64,000 nucleotides of DNA from Curtobacterium sp. ISL-83 (GTDB taxonomy: Bacteria > Actinomycetota > Actinomycetes > Actinomycetales > Microbacteriaceae). The position numbers were made by a program, and so were the translations under genes. The number at the start of each line of letters is the position of its first letter. The stretch's first letter is position 1. Below are positions 19,020-27,635 of this stretch, piece after piece. The stretch is from contig NZ_JAGGPH010000011.1 in assembly GCF_018613895.1 (NCBI RefSeq), positions 124,001 to 188,000 on the forward strand, read 5' to 3'. The notes beneath the pieces were generated by a model that saw only the letters and a list, made by a program, of their open reading frames with translations, did not search any database and was not told where the DNA came from.

Positions 19020-20135
19020 GTGGTAGACGCCCTCGAAGACTTCTACGCGATCATCCCCGCCGGGGGCATCGGATCGCGCCTGTGGCCGTTGTCGCGTGCG
19101 GACGCGCCGAAGTTCCTGCACGACCTGACGGGCTCGGGGACCTCCCTGCTCCGCCAGACGTGGGACCGGCTCGCCCCCCTCGCGGGAGACCAGCGCATCA
19201 TGGTGGTGACCGGCCGGGCGCACCGCCTGGCCGTCGAACAGCAGCTCCCCGGAGTCGAGGACCACAACGTGGTGCTCGAGAGCGAACCGAAGGACTCCAC
19301 GGCCGCCATCGGGCTCGCTGCCGCGATCCTGGTCCGCCGTGAACCCGACGTGGTGGTCGGCTCGTTCGCCGCCGACCACGTCATCGGCGACGCCCGCGGG
19401 TTCCGCCGCTCCGTGCGCGAAGCCGTCGCCGCTGCCCGAGCCGGCTACGTCACGACCATCGGCATCACGCCGACCGAGCCCGCCATCGGGTTCGGGTACA
19501 TCCACGCCGACGGGGACGCGCTCGGCATCGAGGGCGCCGTGACCGCCCACGCCGTGACGGGCTTCGTCGAGAAGCCCGACCTGGACACCGCGCGGTCCTA
19601 CGTCGAGCAGGGCACCTACCTCTGGAACGCCGGCATGTTCATCGCCCGCGCGGACGTCCTGCTCGCCGAGATCGGCCGCACCAACCCGAAGCTCCTGGCC
19701 GAGATCGAGCAGCTCGCCGACGCGTGGGACACCTCCGCGCGGGGCGCCGTCGTCGACGCGGTGTGGCCGACGCTCGAGAAGATCGCGATCGACTACACCG
19801 TCGCCGAGCCCGCCGCGGCCGCCGGTCGCATGGCCGTCATCCCCGGCGACTTCGACTGGGACGACGTCGGCGACTTCGCGTCCCTCACGAAGCTCGTCTC
19901 CGGGGGCCGGACGAACAACCTCGCGGTGCTCGGGGACAACGCCCGCATCCTCGCGGACTCGTCGACCGGCATCGTCGTGTCGCACAGCCAGCGGCTCATC
20001 TCGCTCATCGGGGTCGAGGACATCGTGGTCGTGGACACCCCGGACGCGTTGCTCGTCACGACGAGTGCGAACGCGCAGCGGGTGAAGAGCGTGGTGGATG
20101 CACTGAAGATCAGCGGCCGGGACGACGTCCTGTAG
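19020..20135 (+). CDS. manC: Mannose-1-phosphate guanylyltransferase (GDP-mannose pyrophosphorylase)
   Basis: 371 residues from a GTG at 19020. The nucleotide-binding signature is FYAIIPAGGIGSRLWPLSRA. GSFAADHVIG and GFVEKPDLDTA are the metal and sugar-phosphate sites, and FDWDDVGDF is typical of the single-domain actinobacterial enzyme. It makes GDP-mannose from mannose 1-phosphate and GTP for glycolipid and glycan synthesis. There is no C-terminal isomerase domain. It diverges from the GT4 gene across 155 bp in which I see no clear promoter. Confidence 0.93.
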   Translation: MVDALEDFYAIIPAGGIGSRLWPLSRADAPKFLHDLTGSGTSLLRQTWDRLAPLAGDQRIMVVTGRAHRLAVEQQLPGVEDHNVVLESEPKDSTAAIGLAAAILVRREPDVVVGSFAADHVIGDARGFRRSVREAVAAARAGYVTTIGITPTEPAIGFGYIHADGDALGIEGAVTAHAVTGFVEKPDLDTARSYVEQGTYLWNAGMFIARADVLLAEIGRTNPKLLAEIEQLADAWDTSARGAVVDAVWPTLEKIAIDYTVAEPAAAAGRMAVIPGDFDWDDVGDFASLTKLVSGGRTNNLAVLGDNARILADSSTGIVVSHSQRLISLIGVEDIVVVDTPDALLVTTSANAQRVKSVVDALKISGRDDVL

Positions 20136-20192
20136 CGCTCCATAACGAAATCCGGACGGGGACGGCGAGCCGCAGGTGCGCGATCGTCGCGG

Positions 20193-20232
20193 GTTACGGG
20201 CGCGTTACGGCGCGGTCGCGATCCCGTAACGC
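20193..20232 (+). promoter_or_regulatory. GTTACGG box cluster upstream of the nucleoside operon
   Basis: Three copies of GTTACGG occur, two direct (from 20193 and 20204) and one inverted (CCGTAAC, 20224-20230). GCGTTACGG at 20202-20210 and CCGTAACGC at 20224-20232 form a perfect 9-bp inverted repeat with a 13-base gap. A TACTGT -10-like hexamer follows near 20279 and the BMP lipoprotein starts at 20342, so the boxes sit about 50 bp upstream of the promoter. The cognate regulator is not identified. Confidence 0.5.
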
Positions 20233-20341
20233 CTCCCCAGACGGCTCGGACGGGGTGCTGTACCGGCCAGGCGGTCGTGTACTGTCGCCACGATCGCCCG
20301 GTGCGCAGTGGCCGGGCACAGCCCCCCGGAGGAACCCACCC

Positions 20342-21415
20342 GTGACATCTCGTACCCGCCAGGTCGTCCTCACCGGACTCGCGCTCGCCGGCACCATGGC
20401 CGTCCTCGCGGGCTGCTCCGCAGCCCCGTCGACCACCACGTCCGCCAAGAAGTCCGACTTCCTGCCCTGCATGGTCTCCGACAACGGCGGATTCGACGAC
20501 AAGTCGTTCAACCAGCTCGGTCTCGAGGGCATGCAGGACGCCGCCAAGGCGATCGGCTCCCAGTACAAGCAGGCCGAGTCGAAGGACGCCACCGTCTACA
20601 CCTCGAACATCCAGCAGCTGCTGGGCCAGAAGTGCAAGCTGATCGTCACCGTCGGCTTCAACCTGGCCGACGCGACGAAGACCCAGGCCAAGGCGAACCC
20701 CGGCACGAACTTCGCGATCATCGACGACAACTCGATCACCGCGAAGAACGTCAAGCCGATCACGTTCGACACGTCGCAGGCGGCGTTCCTCGCCGGCTAC
20801 GCGGCCGCGTCCTACTCGAAGTCCGGCGTCGTCGGCACCTTCGGCGGCATGCAGATCCCGACCGTCACGATCTTCATGGACGGCTTCGCGGACGGCGTGA
20901 AGTACTACAACCAGCAGAAGAGCAAGAACGTGAAGGTCGTCGGCTGGAACGTCGACAGCCAGAAGGGCTCCTTCACGGGTGGCTTCGCGGCCGGCACCCA
21001 GGCCAAGTCCGTCGCGCAGACGCTCCTCGACCAGAACGCCGACGTGATCCTGCCCGTCGGTGGTCCGATCTACCAGTCCGCTGCCGAGGCGATCAAGGAC
21101 GCGAACAACGGTTCGGTCCTGATCGGTGCCGACAGCGACCTGTACGAGGCCGACCCGCGCTACAAGTCGATCGCGCTCACCTCGGTGGAGAAGGGCATGC
21201 GCCCCGCCACGAAGGACGTCGTCGAGCAGGCCGCGAAGGGCAACTACTCGAACACGCCGTACGTCGGCACGCTGAAGAACGAGGGCGTCGGCATCGCACC
21301 GTTCCACGACTACGCGTCGAAGGTCGACAAGGGCCTGTCGAAGGAGCTCGACACGATCAAGTCGGGCATCATCGACGGCTCGATCAAGGTCGAGACGAAG
21401 GCAACCGTCAAGTAA
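20342..21415 (+). CDS. bmpA: BMP-family nucleoside-binding lipoprotein
   Basis: 357 residues. A Sec signal with lipobox VLAGC makes Cys 25 the lipidated residue. The mature part begins with the BMP/PnrA signature (VSDNGGFDDKSFNQLGLEGM) and continues with ITFDTSQAAFLAGYAAA and the hinge GWNVDSQKGSF. It binds purine or other nucleosides outside the membrane and delivers them to the ABC transporter encoded next. The GTG at 20342 has a GGAGGAA ribosome site. A hairpin between it and the ATPase gene probably keeps the binding protein in excess. Confidence 0.93.
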   Translation: MTSRTRQVVLTGLALAGTMAVLAGCSAAPSTTTSAKKSDFLPCMVSDNGGFDDKSFNQLGLEGMQDAAKAIGSQYKQAESKDATVYTSNIQQLLGQKCKLIVTVGFNLADATKTQAKANPGTNFAIIDDNSITAKNVKPITFDTSQAAFLAGYAAASYSKSGVVGTFGGMQIPTVTIFMDGFADGVKYYNQQKSKNVKVVGWNVDSQKGSFTGGFAAGTQAKSVAQTLLDQNADVILPVGGPIYQSAAEAIKDANNGSVLIGADSDLYEADPRYKSIALTSVEKGMRPATKDVVEQAAKGNYSNTPYVGTLKNEGVGIAPFHDYASKVDKGLSKELDTIKSGIIDGSIKVETKATVK

Positions 21416-21422
21416 CCGCAGC

Positions 21423-21458
21423 GAACGCGGGCGGGGGAGCGATCCCTCGCCCGCGTTC
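21423..21458 (+). terminator. Attenuator-like hairpin between the binding protein and ATPase genes
   Basis: Arms GAACGCGGGCG (21423-21433) and CGCCCGCGTTC (21448-21458) are extended inwards by a few G-C pairs. No T-run follows, so it is more likely a partial terminator or an mRNA-stabilising 3' structure for the bmpA transcript. Confidence 0.6.
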
Positions 21459-21509
21459 TCGCGCGCTGACCCTCCCTGGCGCGTCCGACACAGAAATAGA
21501 ATCCCGAAC

Positions 21510-23030
21510 ATGAAGCTCGAACTCCGCGGCATCACCAAGCGGTTCGGCCCCCTGGTCGCGAACGACCACATCTCGCTCACCGTCGAGCCGGGTGAGGTCC
21601 ACTGCCTCCTGGGCGAGAACGGTGCCGGCAAGTCGACCCTGATGAACGTCCTGTACGGCCTGTACCAGGCCGACGAAGGCGAGATCCTGCTCGACGACGT
21701 CGCCCAGGACTTCGACGGGCCCGGTGACGCGATGCGCGCCGGCATCGGCATGGTGCACCAGCACTTCATGCTCGTGCCGGTCTTCACCGTCGCCGAGAAC
21801 GTGATGCTCGGGCAGGAGCAGACGACCTTCGCCGGTCGGCTCGACCTGGCCGGGGCCCGCAAGCGCGTCCGTGAGATCTCCGACCGCTTCGGGTTCGACG
21901 TCGACCCCGACGCCAAGGTCGAAGACCTGCCGGTCGGCGTGCAGCAGCGGGTCGAGATCATCAAGGCGCTGTCCCGCGACGCCTCCGTGCTGGTGTTCGA
22001 CGAGCCGACGGCCGTCCTCACCCCGCAGGAGACCGACGAGCTGATGGGCATCATGCGCCAGCTCCGCGCGGCCGGCACCGCCATCGTGTTCATCACCCAC
22101 AAGCTGCGCGAGGTCCGCGAGGTCGCCGACCGCATCACCGTGATCCGACTCGGCAAGGTCGTGGGCGAGGCCTCGCCCACCGCCACGAACAACGAGCTCG
22201 CGGCGCTCATGGTGGGCCGTTCCGTCTCGCTCGTCGTGGACAAGACCCCGGCGACAGAGGGCGAGGATGCCCTCGTGGTCGACCACCTCACCGTCACCGA
22301 CCCGTCCGGCGTCGTGCTGGTCGACGACGTCTCGTTCACCGTCCGTCGTGGCGAGGTGCTGGCGATCGCCGGGGTGCAGGGCAACGGCCAGACCGAGCTC
22401 ACCGAGGCGATCATCGGGCTCGAGGCCGCCCACGCCGGGCGCGTCACGCTCGACGGGCGGGAGCTCACCGGCCGGAGCGTCAAGCAGGTGCTCGACGCCG
22501 GGGTCGGCTTCGTGCCCGAGGACCGGCAGGAGGACGGGCTCGTCGGCGAGTTCACGATCGCCGAGAACCTCATGCTCGACCGTGCCGACCACGCCGAGTT
22601 CGTCCGCGCGGGCACCATCCGGGCCGCGGAACGGGACGCGTTCGCCGACGAGAAGATCGCCGAGTTCGACATCCGCACCCCGTCCCGAGCGACCGCTGCC
22701 GGTCGGCTCTCCGGTGGCAACCAGCAGAAGATCGTGCTGGCGCGCGAACTGAGCCGCGACCTCCGGTTGTTCGTCGCGGCCCAGCCGACCCGCGGCATCG
22801 ACGTCGGGTCGATCGAGTTCGTGCACAAGCGGATCGTCGCGACCCGCGACTCCGGCGTGCCCGTCATCGTCGTGTCCACCGAGCTCGACGAGGTCGTCGC
22901 GCTCGCCGACCGGATCGCCGTGATGTACCGCGGCGGGATCGTCGGCATCGTCCCCGCGGACACCCCGCGTGACGTCCTCGGCCTGATGATGGCCGGGGAA
23001 CTCCCAGAAGGAACGGAGCTGGCGGCGTGA
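21510..23030 (+). CDS. Nucleoside ABC transporter ATP-binding protein (two NBDs)
   Basis: 506 residues with two fused nucleotide-binding domains. The first has Walker A GENGAGKS (35-42), signature LPVGVQQRVEI and Walker B VLVFDEPTAVL. The second has a degenerate Walker A (GVQGNGQTEL), signature LSGGNQQKIV and FVAAQPTRGID, as is usual for this family. Related ATPases power nucleoside uptake with BMP lipoproteins and two permeases (established for BmpA-NupABC and YufNOPQ). Its stop overlaps the GTG of the first permease by four bases. Confidence 0.94.
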   Translation: MKLELRGITKRFGPLVANDHISLTVEPGEVHCLLGENGAGKSTLMNVLYGLYQADEGEILLDDVAQDFDGPGDAMRAGIGMVHQHFMLVPVFTVAENVMLGQEQTTFAGRLDLAGARKRVREISDRFGFDVDPDAKVEDLPVGVQQRVEIIKALSRDASVLVFDEPTAVLTPQETDELMGIMRQLRAAGTAIVFITHKLREVREVADRITVIRLGKVVGEASPTATNNELAALMVGRSVSLVVDKTPATEGEDALVVDHLTVTDPSGVVLVDDVSFTVRRGEVLAIAGVQGNGQTELTEAIIGLEAAHAGRVTLDGRELTGRSVKQVLDAGVGFVPEDRQEDGLVGEFTIAENLMLDRADHAEFVRAGTIRAAERDAFADEKIAEFDIRTPSRATAAGRLSGGNQQKIVLARELSRDLRLFVAAQPTRGIDVGSIEFVHKRIVATRDSGVPVIVVSTELDEVVALADRIAVMYRGGIVGIVPADTPRDVLGLMMAGELPEGTELAA

Positions 23031-24454
23031 CCGCGCAGGACCCCCACAACACGACGCCCGAACCGCCCGACGCGACCGACCGGCCCGACGTGACCGACCG
23101 GCCCGACGCGACCGACGCGGAGACGCACACCGCGCCTCCCGTCACCACCGAACCCGCGCCGGTCGACGACCGCCTGCAGGACGTCGGCGGTGCCCCGCAC
23201 CTGATGACCGACTCCGCAGCCGACGCCGAGCGCCGTGCCGGCGCCGGCGGCACCGACCGGTGGCAGGCCGCGATGCAGAGCATCGTGAACGGCTCCGTGC
23301 TCGTCACGGTCCTGGCCGTCGTGCTCGCCCTGGTCGCGTGCGGCATCCTGATCGCCGTCACGGACCAGAACGTCCGGAGCGCCGCCGGGTACTTCTTCGC
23401 CCGGCCGACGGACACCCTGCAGGCGATCGGCACCGCGGTCGGCGGCTCGTACGCGTCGCTGTTCCAGGGGTCGGTGATCAACTTCGGCGCGAGCTCGTTC
23501 GGGCAGGCCGTCGTGCCGCTCACGCGGTCGATCGACTACGCGGTCCCGCTCATCGCTGCCGGTCTCGGCATCGCGCTCTCGTTCCGCGCGGGCCTGTTCA
23601 ACATCGGCGGCCAGGGGCAGATCCTGATCGGTGCCGCGGCTGCGGCATGGGTCGGCTTCGCGGTCCACCTGCCGGCTGCGATCCACATCCCCCTCGCCAT
23701 CGTCGCCGGCATCGTCGGCGGCGCGGTCTGGGCCGGCATCGTCGGTCTGCTGAAGGCCCGGACGGGTGCGAACGAGGTCGTGCTGACGATCATGCTCAAC
23801 TACGTCGCGCTCTACTTGGTCAGCTACCTGCTCCGCACCCCCGGACTCCTGCAGGCGCCGGGCAGCACGAACCCGATCTCACCCGCGACCGACCCCAGCG
23901 CGGTGCTCCCGTCGCTGTTCGGCCCCGGGTACGGCATCGACCTCGGGTTCATCGTCGCCCTGATCGCGGTCGTGGTCGTGTGGTGGCTCGTGAACAAGTC
24001 GTCGCTGGGGTTCCAGTTCCGGACCATCGGTGAGAACCCCCGGGCCGCACGGGTCGCGGGCATGAGCGTCCCCTCGCTGACGGTCTGGGTGCTCGTGATC
24101 TCCGGCGCCCTCGTCGGGATCGCCGGTGCCTACCAGGTGCAGGGTGCGGTCACGACGGGCTTCACCTCGAACATCGACGCCGGCATCGGCTTCGACGCGA
24201 TCACCGTCGCGCTCCTCGGCCGGTCGAAGCCGTGGGGCGTGTTCTGGGCCGCGCTGCTGTTCGGCGTGCTGAAGAACGGCGGCTACGCGATGCAGGCCGC
24301 CAACGGCATCCCGATCGACATCGTCAGCGTGATCCAGGCCCTCATCGTCCTCTTCATCGCGGCACCCCCGCTCGTCCGCGCGATCTTCCGGATCAAGCAG
24401 CCGGGCGCTCGTCGCACCAAGCAGAACACCAAGCGCAAGGCGGTCGCAGCGTGA
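23027..24454 (+). CDS. Nucleoside ABC transporter permease 1
   Basis: 475 residues. The N-terminal ~80 residues are acidic, Pro/Thr/Asp-rich and repetitive (TDRPD units), an extension not needed for the permease fold. About ten transmembrane helices follow, with the BPD_transp_2 features FRAGLFNIGGQGQILIG and TGANEVVLTIMLNYVAL. IGENPRAARVAGMSV is the coupling-helix region that contacts the ATPase. It starts at GTG 23027 inside the ATPase stop and ends over the GTG of permease 2, so it is strongly coupled. Confidence 0.93.
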   Translation: MTAQDPHNTTPEPPDATDRPDVTDRPDATDAETHTAPPVTTEPAPVDDRLQDVGGAPHLMTDSAADAERRAGAGGTDRWQAAMQSIVNGSVLVTVLAVVLALVACGILIAVTDQNVRSAAGYFFARPTDTLQAIGTAVGGSYASLFQGSVINFGASSFGQAVVPLTRSIDYAVPLIAAGLGIALSFRAGLFNIGGQGQILIGAAAAAWVGFAVHLPAAIHIPLAIVAGIVGGAVWAGIVGLLKARTGANEVVLTIMLNYVALYLVSYLLRTPGLLQAPGSTNPISPATDPSAVLPSLFGPGYGIDLGFIVALIAVVVVWWLVNKSSLGFQFRTIGENPRAARVAGMSVPSLTVWVLVISGALVGIAGAYQVQGAVTTGFTSNIDAGIGFDAITVALLGRSKPWGVFWAALLFGVLKNGGYAMQAANGIPIDIVSVIQALIVLFIAAPPLVRAIFRIKQPGARRTKQNTKRKAVAA

Positions 24455-25740
24455 GCACCATGAGTCCCACGGCGGCGCACGCGGCCCCGCTCACCGACCG
24501 TCCGGTCGAGACCACCCGCAGCTGGAAGCTGCCGATCGGGTACGGCGTCTTCACGCTCGTCGCGCTCGTGCTGTTCGGCCTGCTGCACCGTCCCGGCTCG
24601 ACGACGTTCCGCCTGGCGAACGCCGGGGACTTCTTCCAGCTGCCCGACGTCCCGCTGGCCGTCGGTGCGACCGGCACGATCGTCATCGTGCTGCTGGCCC
24701 TCGGGACCGCGTACGCCGTGTGGGTCGTGTCCCGCAACGGACGCGTGCCGCTCTGGGTGACGTCCGTCTTCGCGATCCTGTTCGTCGTCGGGTTCCTCAC
24801 CTGGGCGGCCGCCGGGGCGACGATCCCGCTGCCCGGCCTGCTCGTCGGGGCCCTCGGTCTGAGCGTCCCGCTCGTCTTCGGCGCGCTGGGCGGCGTCATC
24901 TCGGAGCGGGTCGGTGTCGTGAACATCGCGATCGAGGGTCAGTTCCTCGGCGGCGCGTTCGTGTCCGCGATGATCGGCTCGCTCACCGGCTCCGCCTGGG
25001 TCGGTCTCGTCGGCGCGATCATCGCGGGTGTCCTGGTGTCGTTCGTCCTCGCGGCGTTCAGCATCAAGTACCTCGTCGACCAGGTGATCGTCGGTGTCGT
25101 CATCAACGCGTTCATCTCCGGCCTGACCGGGTTCCTGTACTCGCAGGTCCTGTCGCCCGCCGAACAGACGCTCAACGTCGGCATCCGCTTCCCGACGCTG
25201 CCGATCCCGCTGCTGCACCAGATCCCCGTCATCGGCCCGGTCTTCTTCGAGCAGAACGTCATCGTCTACCTGGCCTACATCGCCGTCGCGGTGGTCACGT
25301 TCGCGCTGTTCAAGACCCGCTGGGGCCTCCGCCTGCGTGCGGTGGGCGAGCACCCGCAGGCCGCGGACACGGTCGGCATCAACGTGTCGCGGACCCGCTT
25401 CTGGAACGTGTCGCTCGCCGGCGCGGTCGCCGGGCTCGGCGGTGCGTACTTCACGCTCGGCTCGGTCGGGCCGTTCGCGAAGGACATGACCGCGGGCGCC
25501 GGCTACATCGCCCTCGCCGCGGTGATCTTCGGTCGCTGGGACCCGATCCGGGCGACGCTGGCGGCGCTGCTCTTCGGCTTCGCGTCGAACCTGCAGAACG
25601 TCCTGGGATCGATCAACTCGCCGGTCCCGAGCGAGTTCCTGCTCATGCTGCCCTACGTCGTCACGATCTTCGCGGTGGCCGGCCTGGTCGGACAGTCGCG
25701 GGGTCCGGCGGCATCCGGCAAGCCCTACATCAAGAGTTAG
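24451..25740 (+). CDS. Nucleoside ABC transporter permease 2
   Basis: 429 residues of the same permease family. GALGGVISERVGVVNIAIEGQ and YLVDQVIVGVVINAFISGLTG match the paralogue's pore helices. VGEHPQAADTVGINVSRTR is the coupling helix. It pairs with permease 1 to form the channel. GTG 24451 overlaps the preceding stop by four bases; an ATG three codons in is also possible. It is followed 16 bp later by cytidine deaminase, which ties import to catabolism. Confidence 0.93.
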   Translation: MSTMSPTAAHAAPLTDRPVETTRSWKLPIGYGVFTLVALVLFGLLHRPGSTTFRLANAGDFFQLPDVPLAVGATGTIVIVLLALGTAYAVWVVSRNGRVPLWVTSVFAILFVVGFLTWAAAGATIPLPGLLVGALGLSVPLVFGALGGVISERVGVVNIAIEGQFLGGAFVSAMIGSLTGSAWVGLVGAIIAGVLVSFVLAAFSIKYLVDQVIVGVVINAFISGLTGFLYSQVLSPAEQTLNVGIRFPTLPIPLLHQIPVIGPVFFEQNVIVYLAYIAVAVVTFALFKTRWGLRLRAVGEHPQAADTVGINVSRTRFWNVSLAGAVAGLGGAYFTLGSVGPFAKDMTAGAGYIALAAVIFGRWDPIRATLAALLFGFASNLQNVLGSINSPVPSEFLLMLPYVVTIFAVAGLVGQSRGPAASGKPYIKS

Positions 25741-25756
25741 CCGGGAGGCACGGCAC

Positions 25757-26272
25757 ATGACCGACACGAACGCTGCGGACGACGACGCCACGGCTTGGAC
25801 CGACCCGGCCACCAGCCTGGCCGGCGGGGCGGACGCCACCCCGTTCCTCCCGGCCGACGCGGCAGACGACGCGATCGACTGGAGCGCGCTCCGTGAGGCG
25901 GCCACGGCCGCCATGCGGCGCGCCTACGCGCCCTACTCGTCCTTCCCGGTGGGCGCCGCTGCGCTCACCGACGACGGTCGGATCGTGTCCGGCTGCAACG
26001 TCGAGAACGCCTCGTACGGGGTCACCCTGTGCGCCGAGTGTTCCCTCGTGTCGCAGCTGCACATGACCGGCGGCGGCAGGCTCGTCGCCTTCACGTGCGT
26101 CGACGGCGACGGCGCGACGCTCATGCCGTGCGGCCGGTGCCGGCAGCTGCTGTTCGAGCACTCGGCCGAGGGCATGCTGCTCGAGACCGTCTCCGGCATC
26201 CGCACGATCGACCAGGTCCTCCCCGACGCGTTCGGGCCGCGCACCCTCGCCACCTACCAGCAGGAGCACTGA
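25757..26272 (+). CDS. cdd: Cytidine deaminase
   Basis: 171 residues, longer than the usual ~130 because of a ~45-residue acidic N-terminal extension. The core has YAPYSSFPVGAAALTDDG and the zinc site CNVENASYGVTLCAECS followed by PCGRCRQ. It deaminates cytidine and deoxycytidine to uridine and deoxyuridine. GGGAGGCACGG just before ATG 25757 is a ribosome site that supports the long form, although a later start near the core cannot be excluded. Fourth step of the uptake and salvage operon. Confidence 0.93.
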   Translation: MTDTNAADDDATAWTDPATSLAGGADATPFLPADAADDAIDWSALREAATAAMRRAYAPYSSFPVGAAALTDDGRIVSGCNVENASYGVTLCAECSLVSQLHMTGGGRLVAFTCVDGDGATLMPCGRCRQLLFEHSAEGMLLETVSGIRTIDQVLPDAFGPRTLATYQQEH

Positions 26273-26275
26273 ACC

Positions 26276-27562
26276 ATGGCCGTCGAGCCGTTCGACACCG
26301 TCGACCTCATCCGCACCAAGCGCTCCGGAGCCGCCCTCGCGACGGCCGAGATCGACTGGCTCGTCGACGCGTACACGCGCGGGTACGTCGAGGACCCGCA
26401 GATGGCGGCGCTCGCGATGGCGATCTTCCTGAACGGGATGGAGCGGCGCGAGATCCGGGACCTCACGCTCGCGATGATCGCGTCGGGGGAGCGGATGTCG
26501 TTCAGCGGACTCGGCAAGACGACCGTGGACAAGCACTCCACCGGCGGGGTCGGGGACAAGATCACGCTGCCGCTCGCGCCGCTGGTCGCGTCCTTCGGGG
26601 TCGCCGTGCCGCAGCTGTCCGGCCGCGGGCTCGGACACACCGGGGGCACGCTCGACAAGCTCGAGTCGATCCCCGGGTGGCAGGCCGCGCTGTCGAACGC
26701 GCGTCTCGGCGAGGTGCTCGAGGACGTCGGCGCGGTCATCTGCGCCGCCGGGTCCGGCCTCGCCCCCGCGGACAAGCAGCTCTACGCCCTCCGGGACATC
26801 ACGGGCACCGTCGAGAGCATCCCGCTCATCGCGTCGAGCATCATGTCGAAGAAGATCGCCGAGGGCACCGCGGCGCTCGTGCTCGACGTGAAGTTCGGGT
26901 CCGGTGCGTTCATGCCGACGTACGAGGCCTCGCGGGAACTCGCGCAGACGATGGTCGACCTCGGGAAGGACGCCGGCGTCGCCACCTCGGCGCTGCTCAC
27001 CGACATGGAGGTCCCGCTCGGGCTCACGATCGGCAACGCGCTCGAGGTGCGGGAGTCCGTCGAGGTGCTCGCCGGTGGCGGACCGGCGGACGTGGTGTCG
27101 CTGACGCTCTCGCTCGCGTCCGAGATGCTCCGCCTGGCGGGTCTGCCGGACGCGGACCCGGCTGAGGCCCTGGCCGACGGGCGTGCGATGGACACGTGGC
27201 GTCGGATGATCTCCGCGCAGGGGGGCGACCCGGACGCGGCGCTGCCGGTCGCCCGCGAACAGCACGTCGTCACGGCGACGACGTCCGGCGTGCTCGCGAC
27301 GCAGGAGGCCCTGCCGTTCGGTGTCGCGGCCTGGAGGCTCGGTGCCGGTCGCGCACGCGCCCAGGACCCGGTGCAGGCGGGCGCTGGCATCGAGCTCCAC
27401 GTGAAGCCCGGGGACACGGTCACGGCGGGGCAGCCGCTGTGGACGCTGCACACGGACGAGCCGTCGCGGTTCGAGCGGGCCCTGGAGTCGCTCAAGGGGG
27501 CGTGGTCGATCGGGGAGTCGGCGGAGGCGCGGGGGCCGATCGTGCGGGAGCGGATCGTCTGA
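26276..27562 (+). CDS. deoA: Thymidine (pyrimidine-nucleoside) phosphorylase
   Basis: 428 residues. DLIRTKRSGAALATAEIDWL opens the helical domain. SFSGLGKTTVDKHSTGGVGD is the glycosyltransferase family 3 signature that binds phosphate. LPQLSGRGLGHTGGTLDKLE is the nucleoside site, and the C-terminal domain has AGAGIELHVKPGDTV. It splits thymidine and deoxyuridine (probably uridine too) into base and pentose 1-phosphate. It starts three bases after the cdd stop. Confidence 0.94.
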   Translation: MAVEPFDTVDLIRTKRSGAALATAEIDWLVDAYTRGYVEDPQMAALAMAIFLNGMERREIRDLTLAMIASGERMSFSGLGKTTVDKHSTGGVGDKITLPLAPLVASFGVAVPQLSGRGLGHTGGTLDKLESIPGWQAALSNARLGEVLEDVGAVICAAGSGLAPADKQLYALRDITGTVESIPLIASSIMSKKIAEGTAALVLDVKFGSGAFMPTYEASRELAQTMVDLGKDAGVATSALLTDMEVPLGLTIGNALEVRESVEVLAGGGPADVVSLTLSLASEMLRLAGLPDADPAEALADGRAMDTWRRMISAQGGDPDAALPVAREQHVVTATTSGVLATQEALPFGVAAWRLGAGRARAQDPVQAGAGIELHVKPGDTVTAGQPLWTLHTDEPSRFERALESLKGAWSIGESAEARGPIVRERIV

Positions 27563-27622
27563 GGGTTGCGCACGTGCGCGTGCGCTTCCCGCACCCGCGG
27601 GCGGGTCGCCTGACGCCTCCGC

Positions 27623-27628
27623 TAGCCT
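27623..27628 (+). promoter_or_regulatory. -10 element of an internal leaderless promoter before adenosine deaminase
   Basis: TAGCCT is followed by seven bases and ATG 27636. The 73-bp gap after deoA also contains short GC palindromes (GCGCACGTGCGC near 27568). The second half of the nucleoside cluster can therefore be transcribed on its own. Confidence 0.58.
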
Positions 27629-27635
27629 GGGGGTC

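Noticed and set aside
19793-23686. A 1297-codon open frame on the minus strand
   Set aside because: It is antisense to manC, bmpA, the ABC ATPase and part of permease 1, which all have clear family motifs. Its translation is Arg/Ser/Val-rich low-information sequence typical of GC-rich shadow frames.
25741-25756. CCGGGAGGCACGGCAC before cdd resembling an element arm
   Set aside because: It has no second arm and is adequately explained as the cdd ribosome-binding site.
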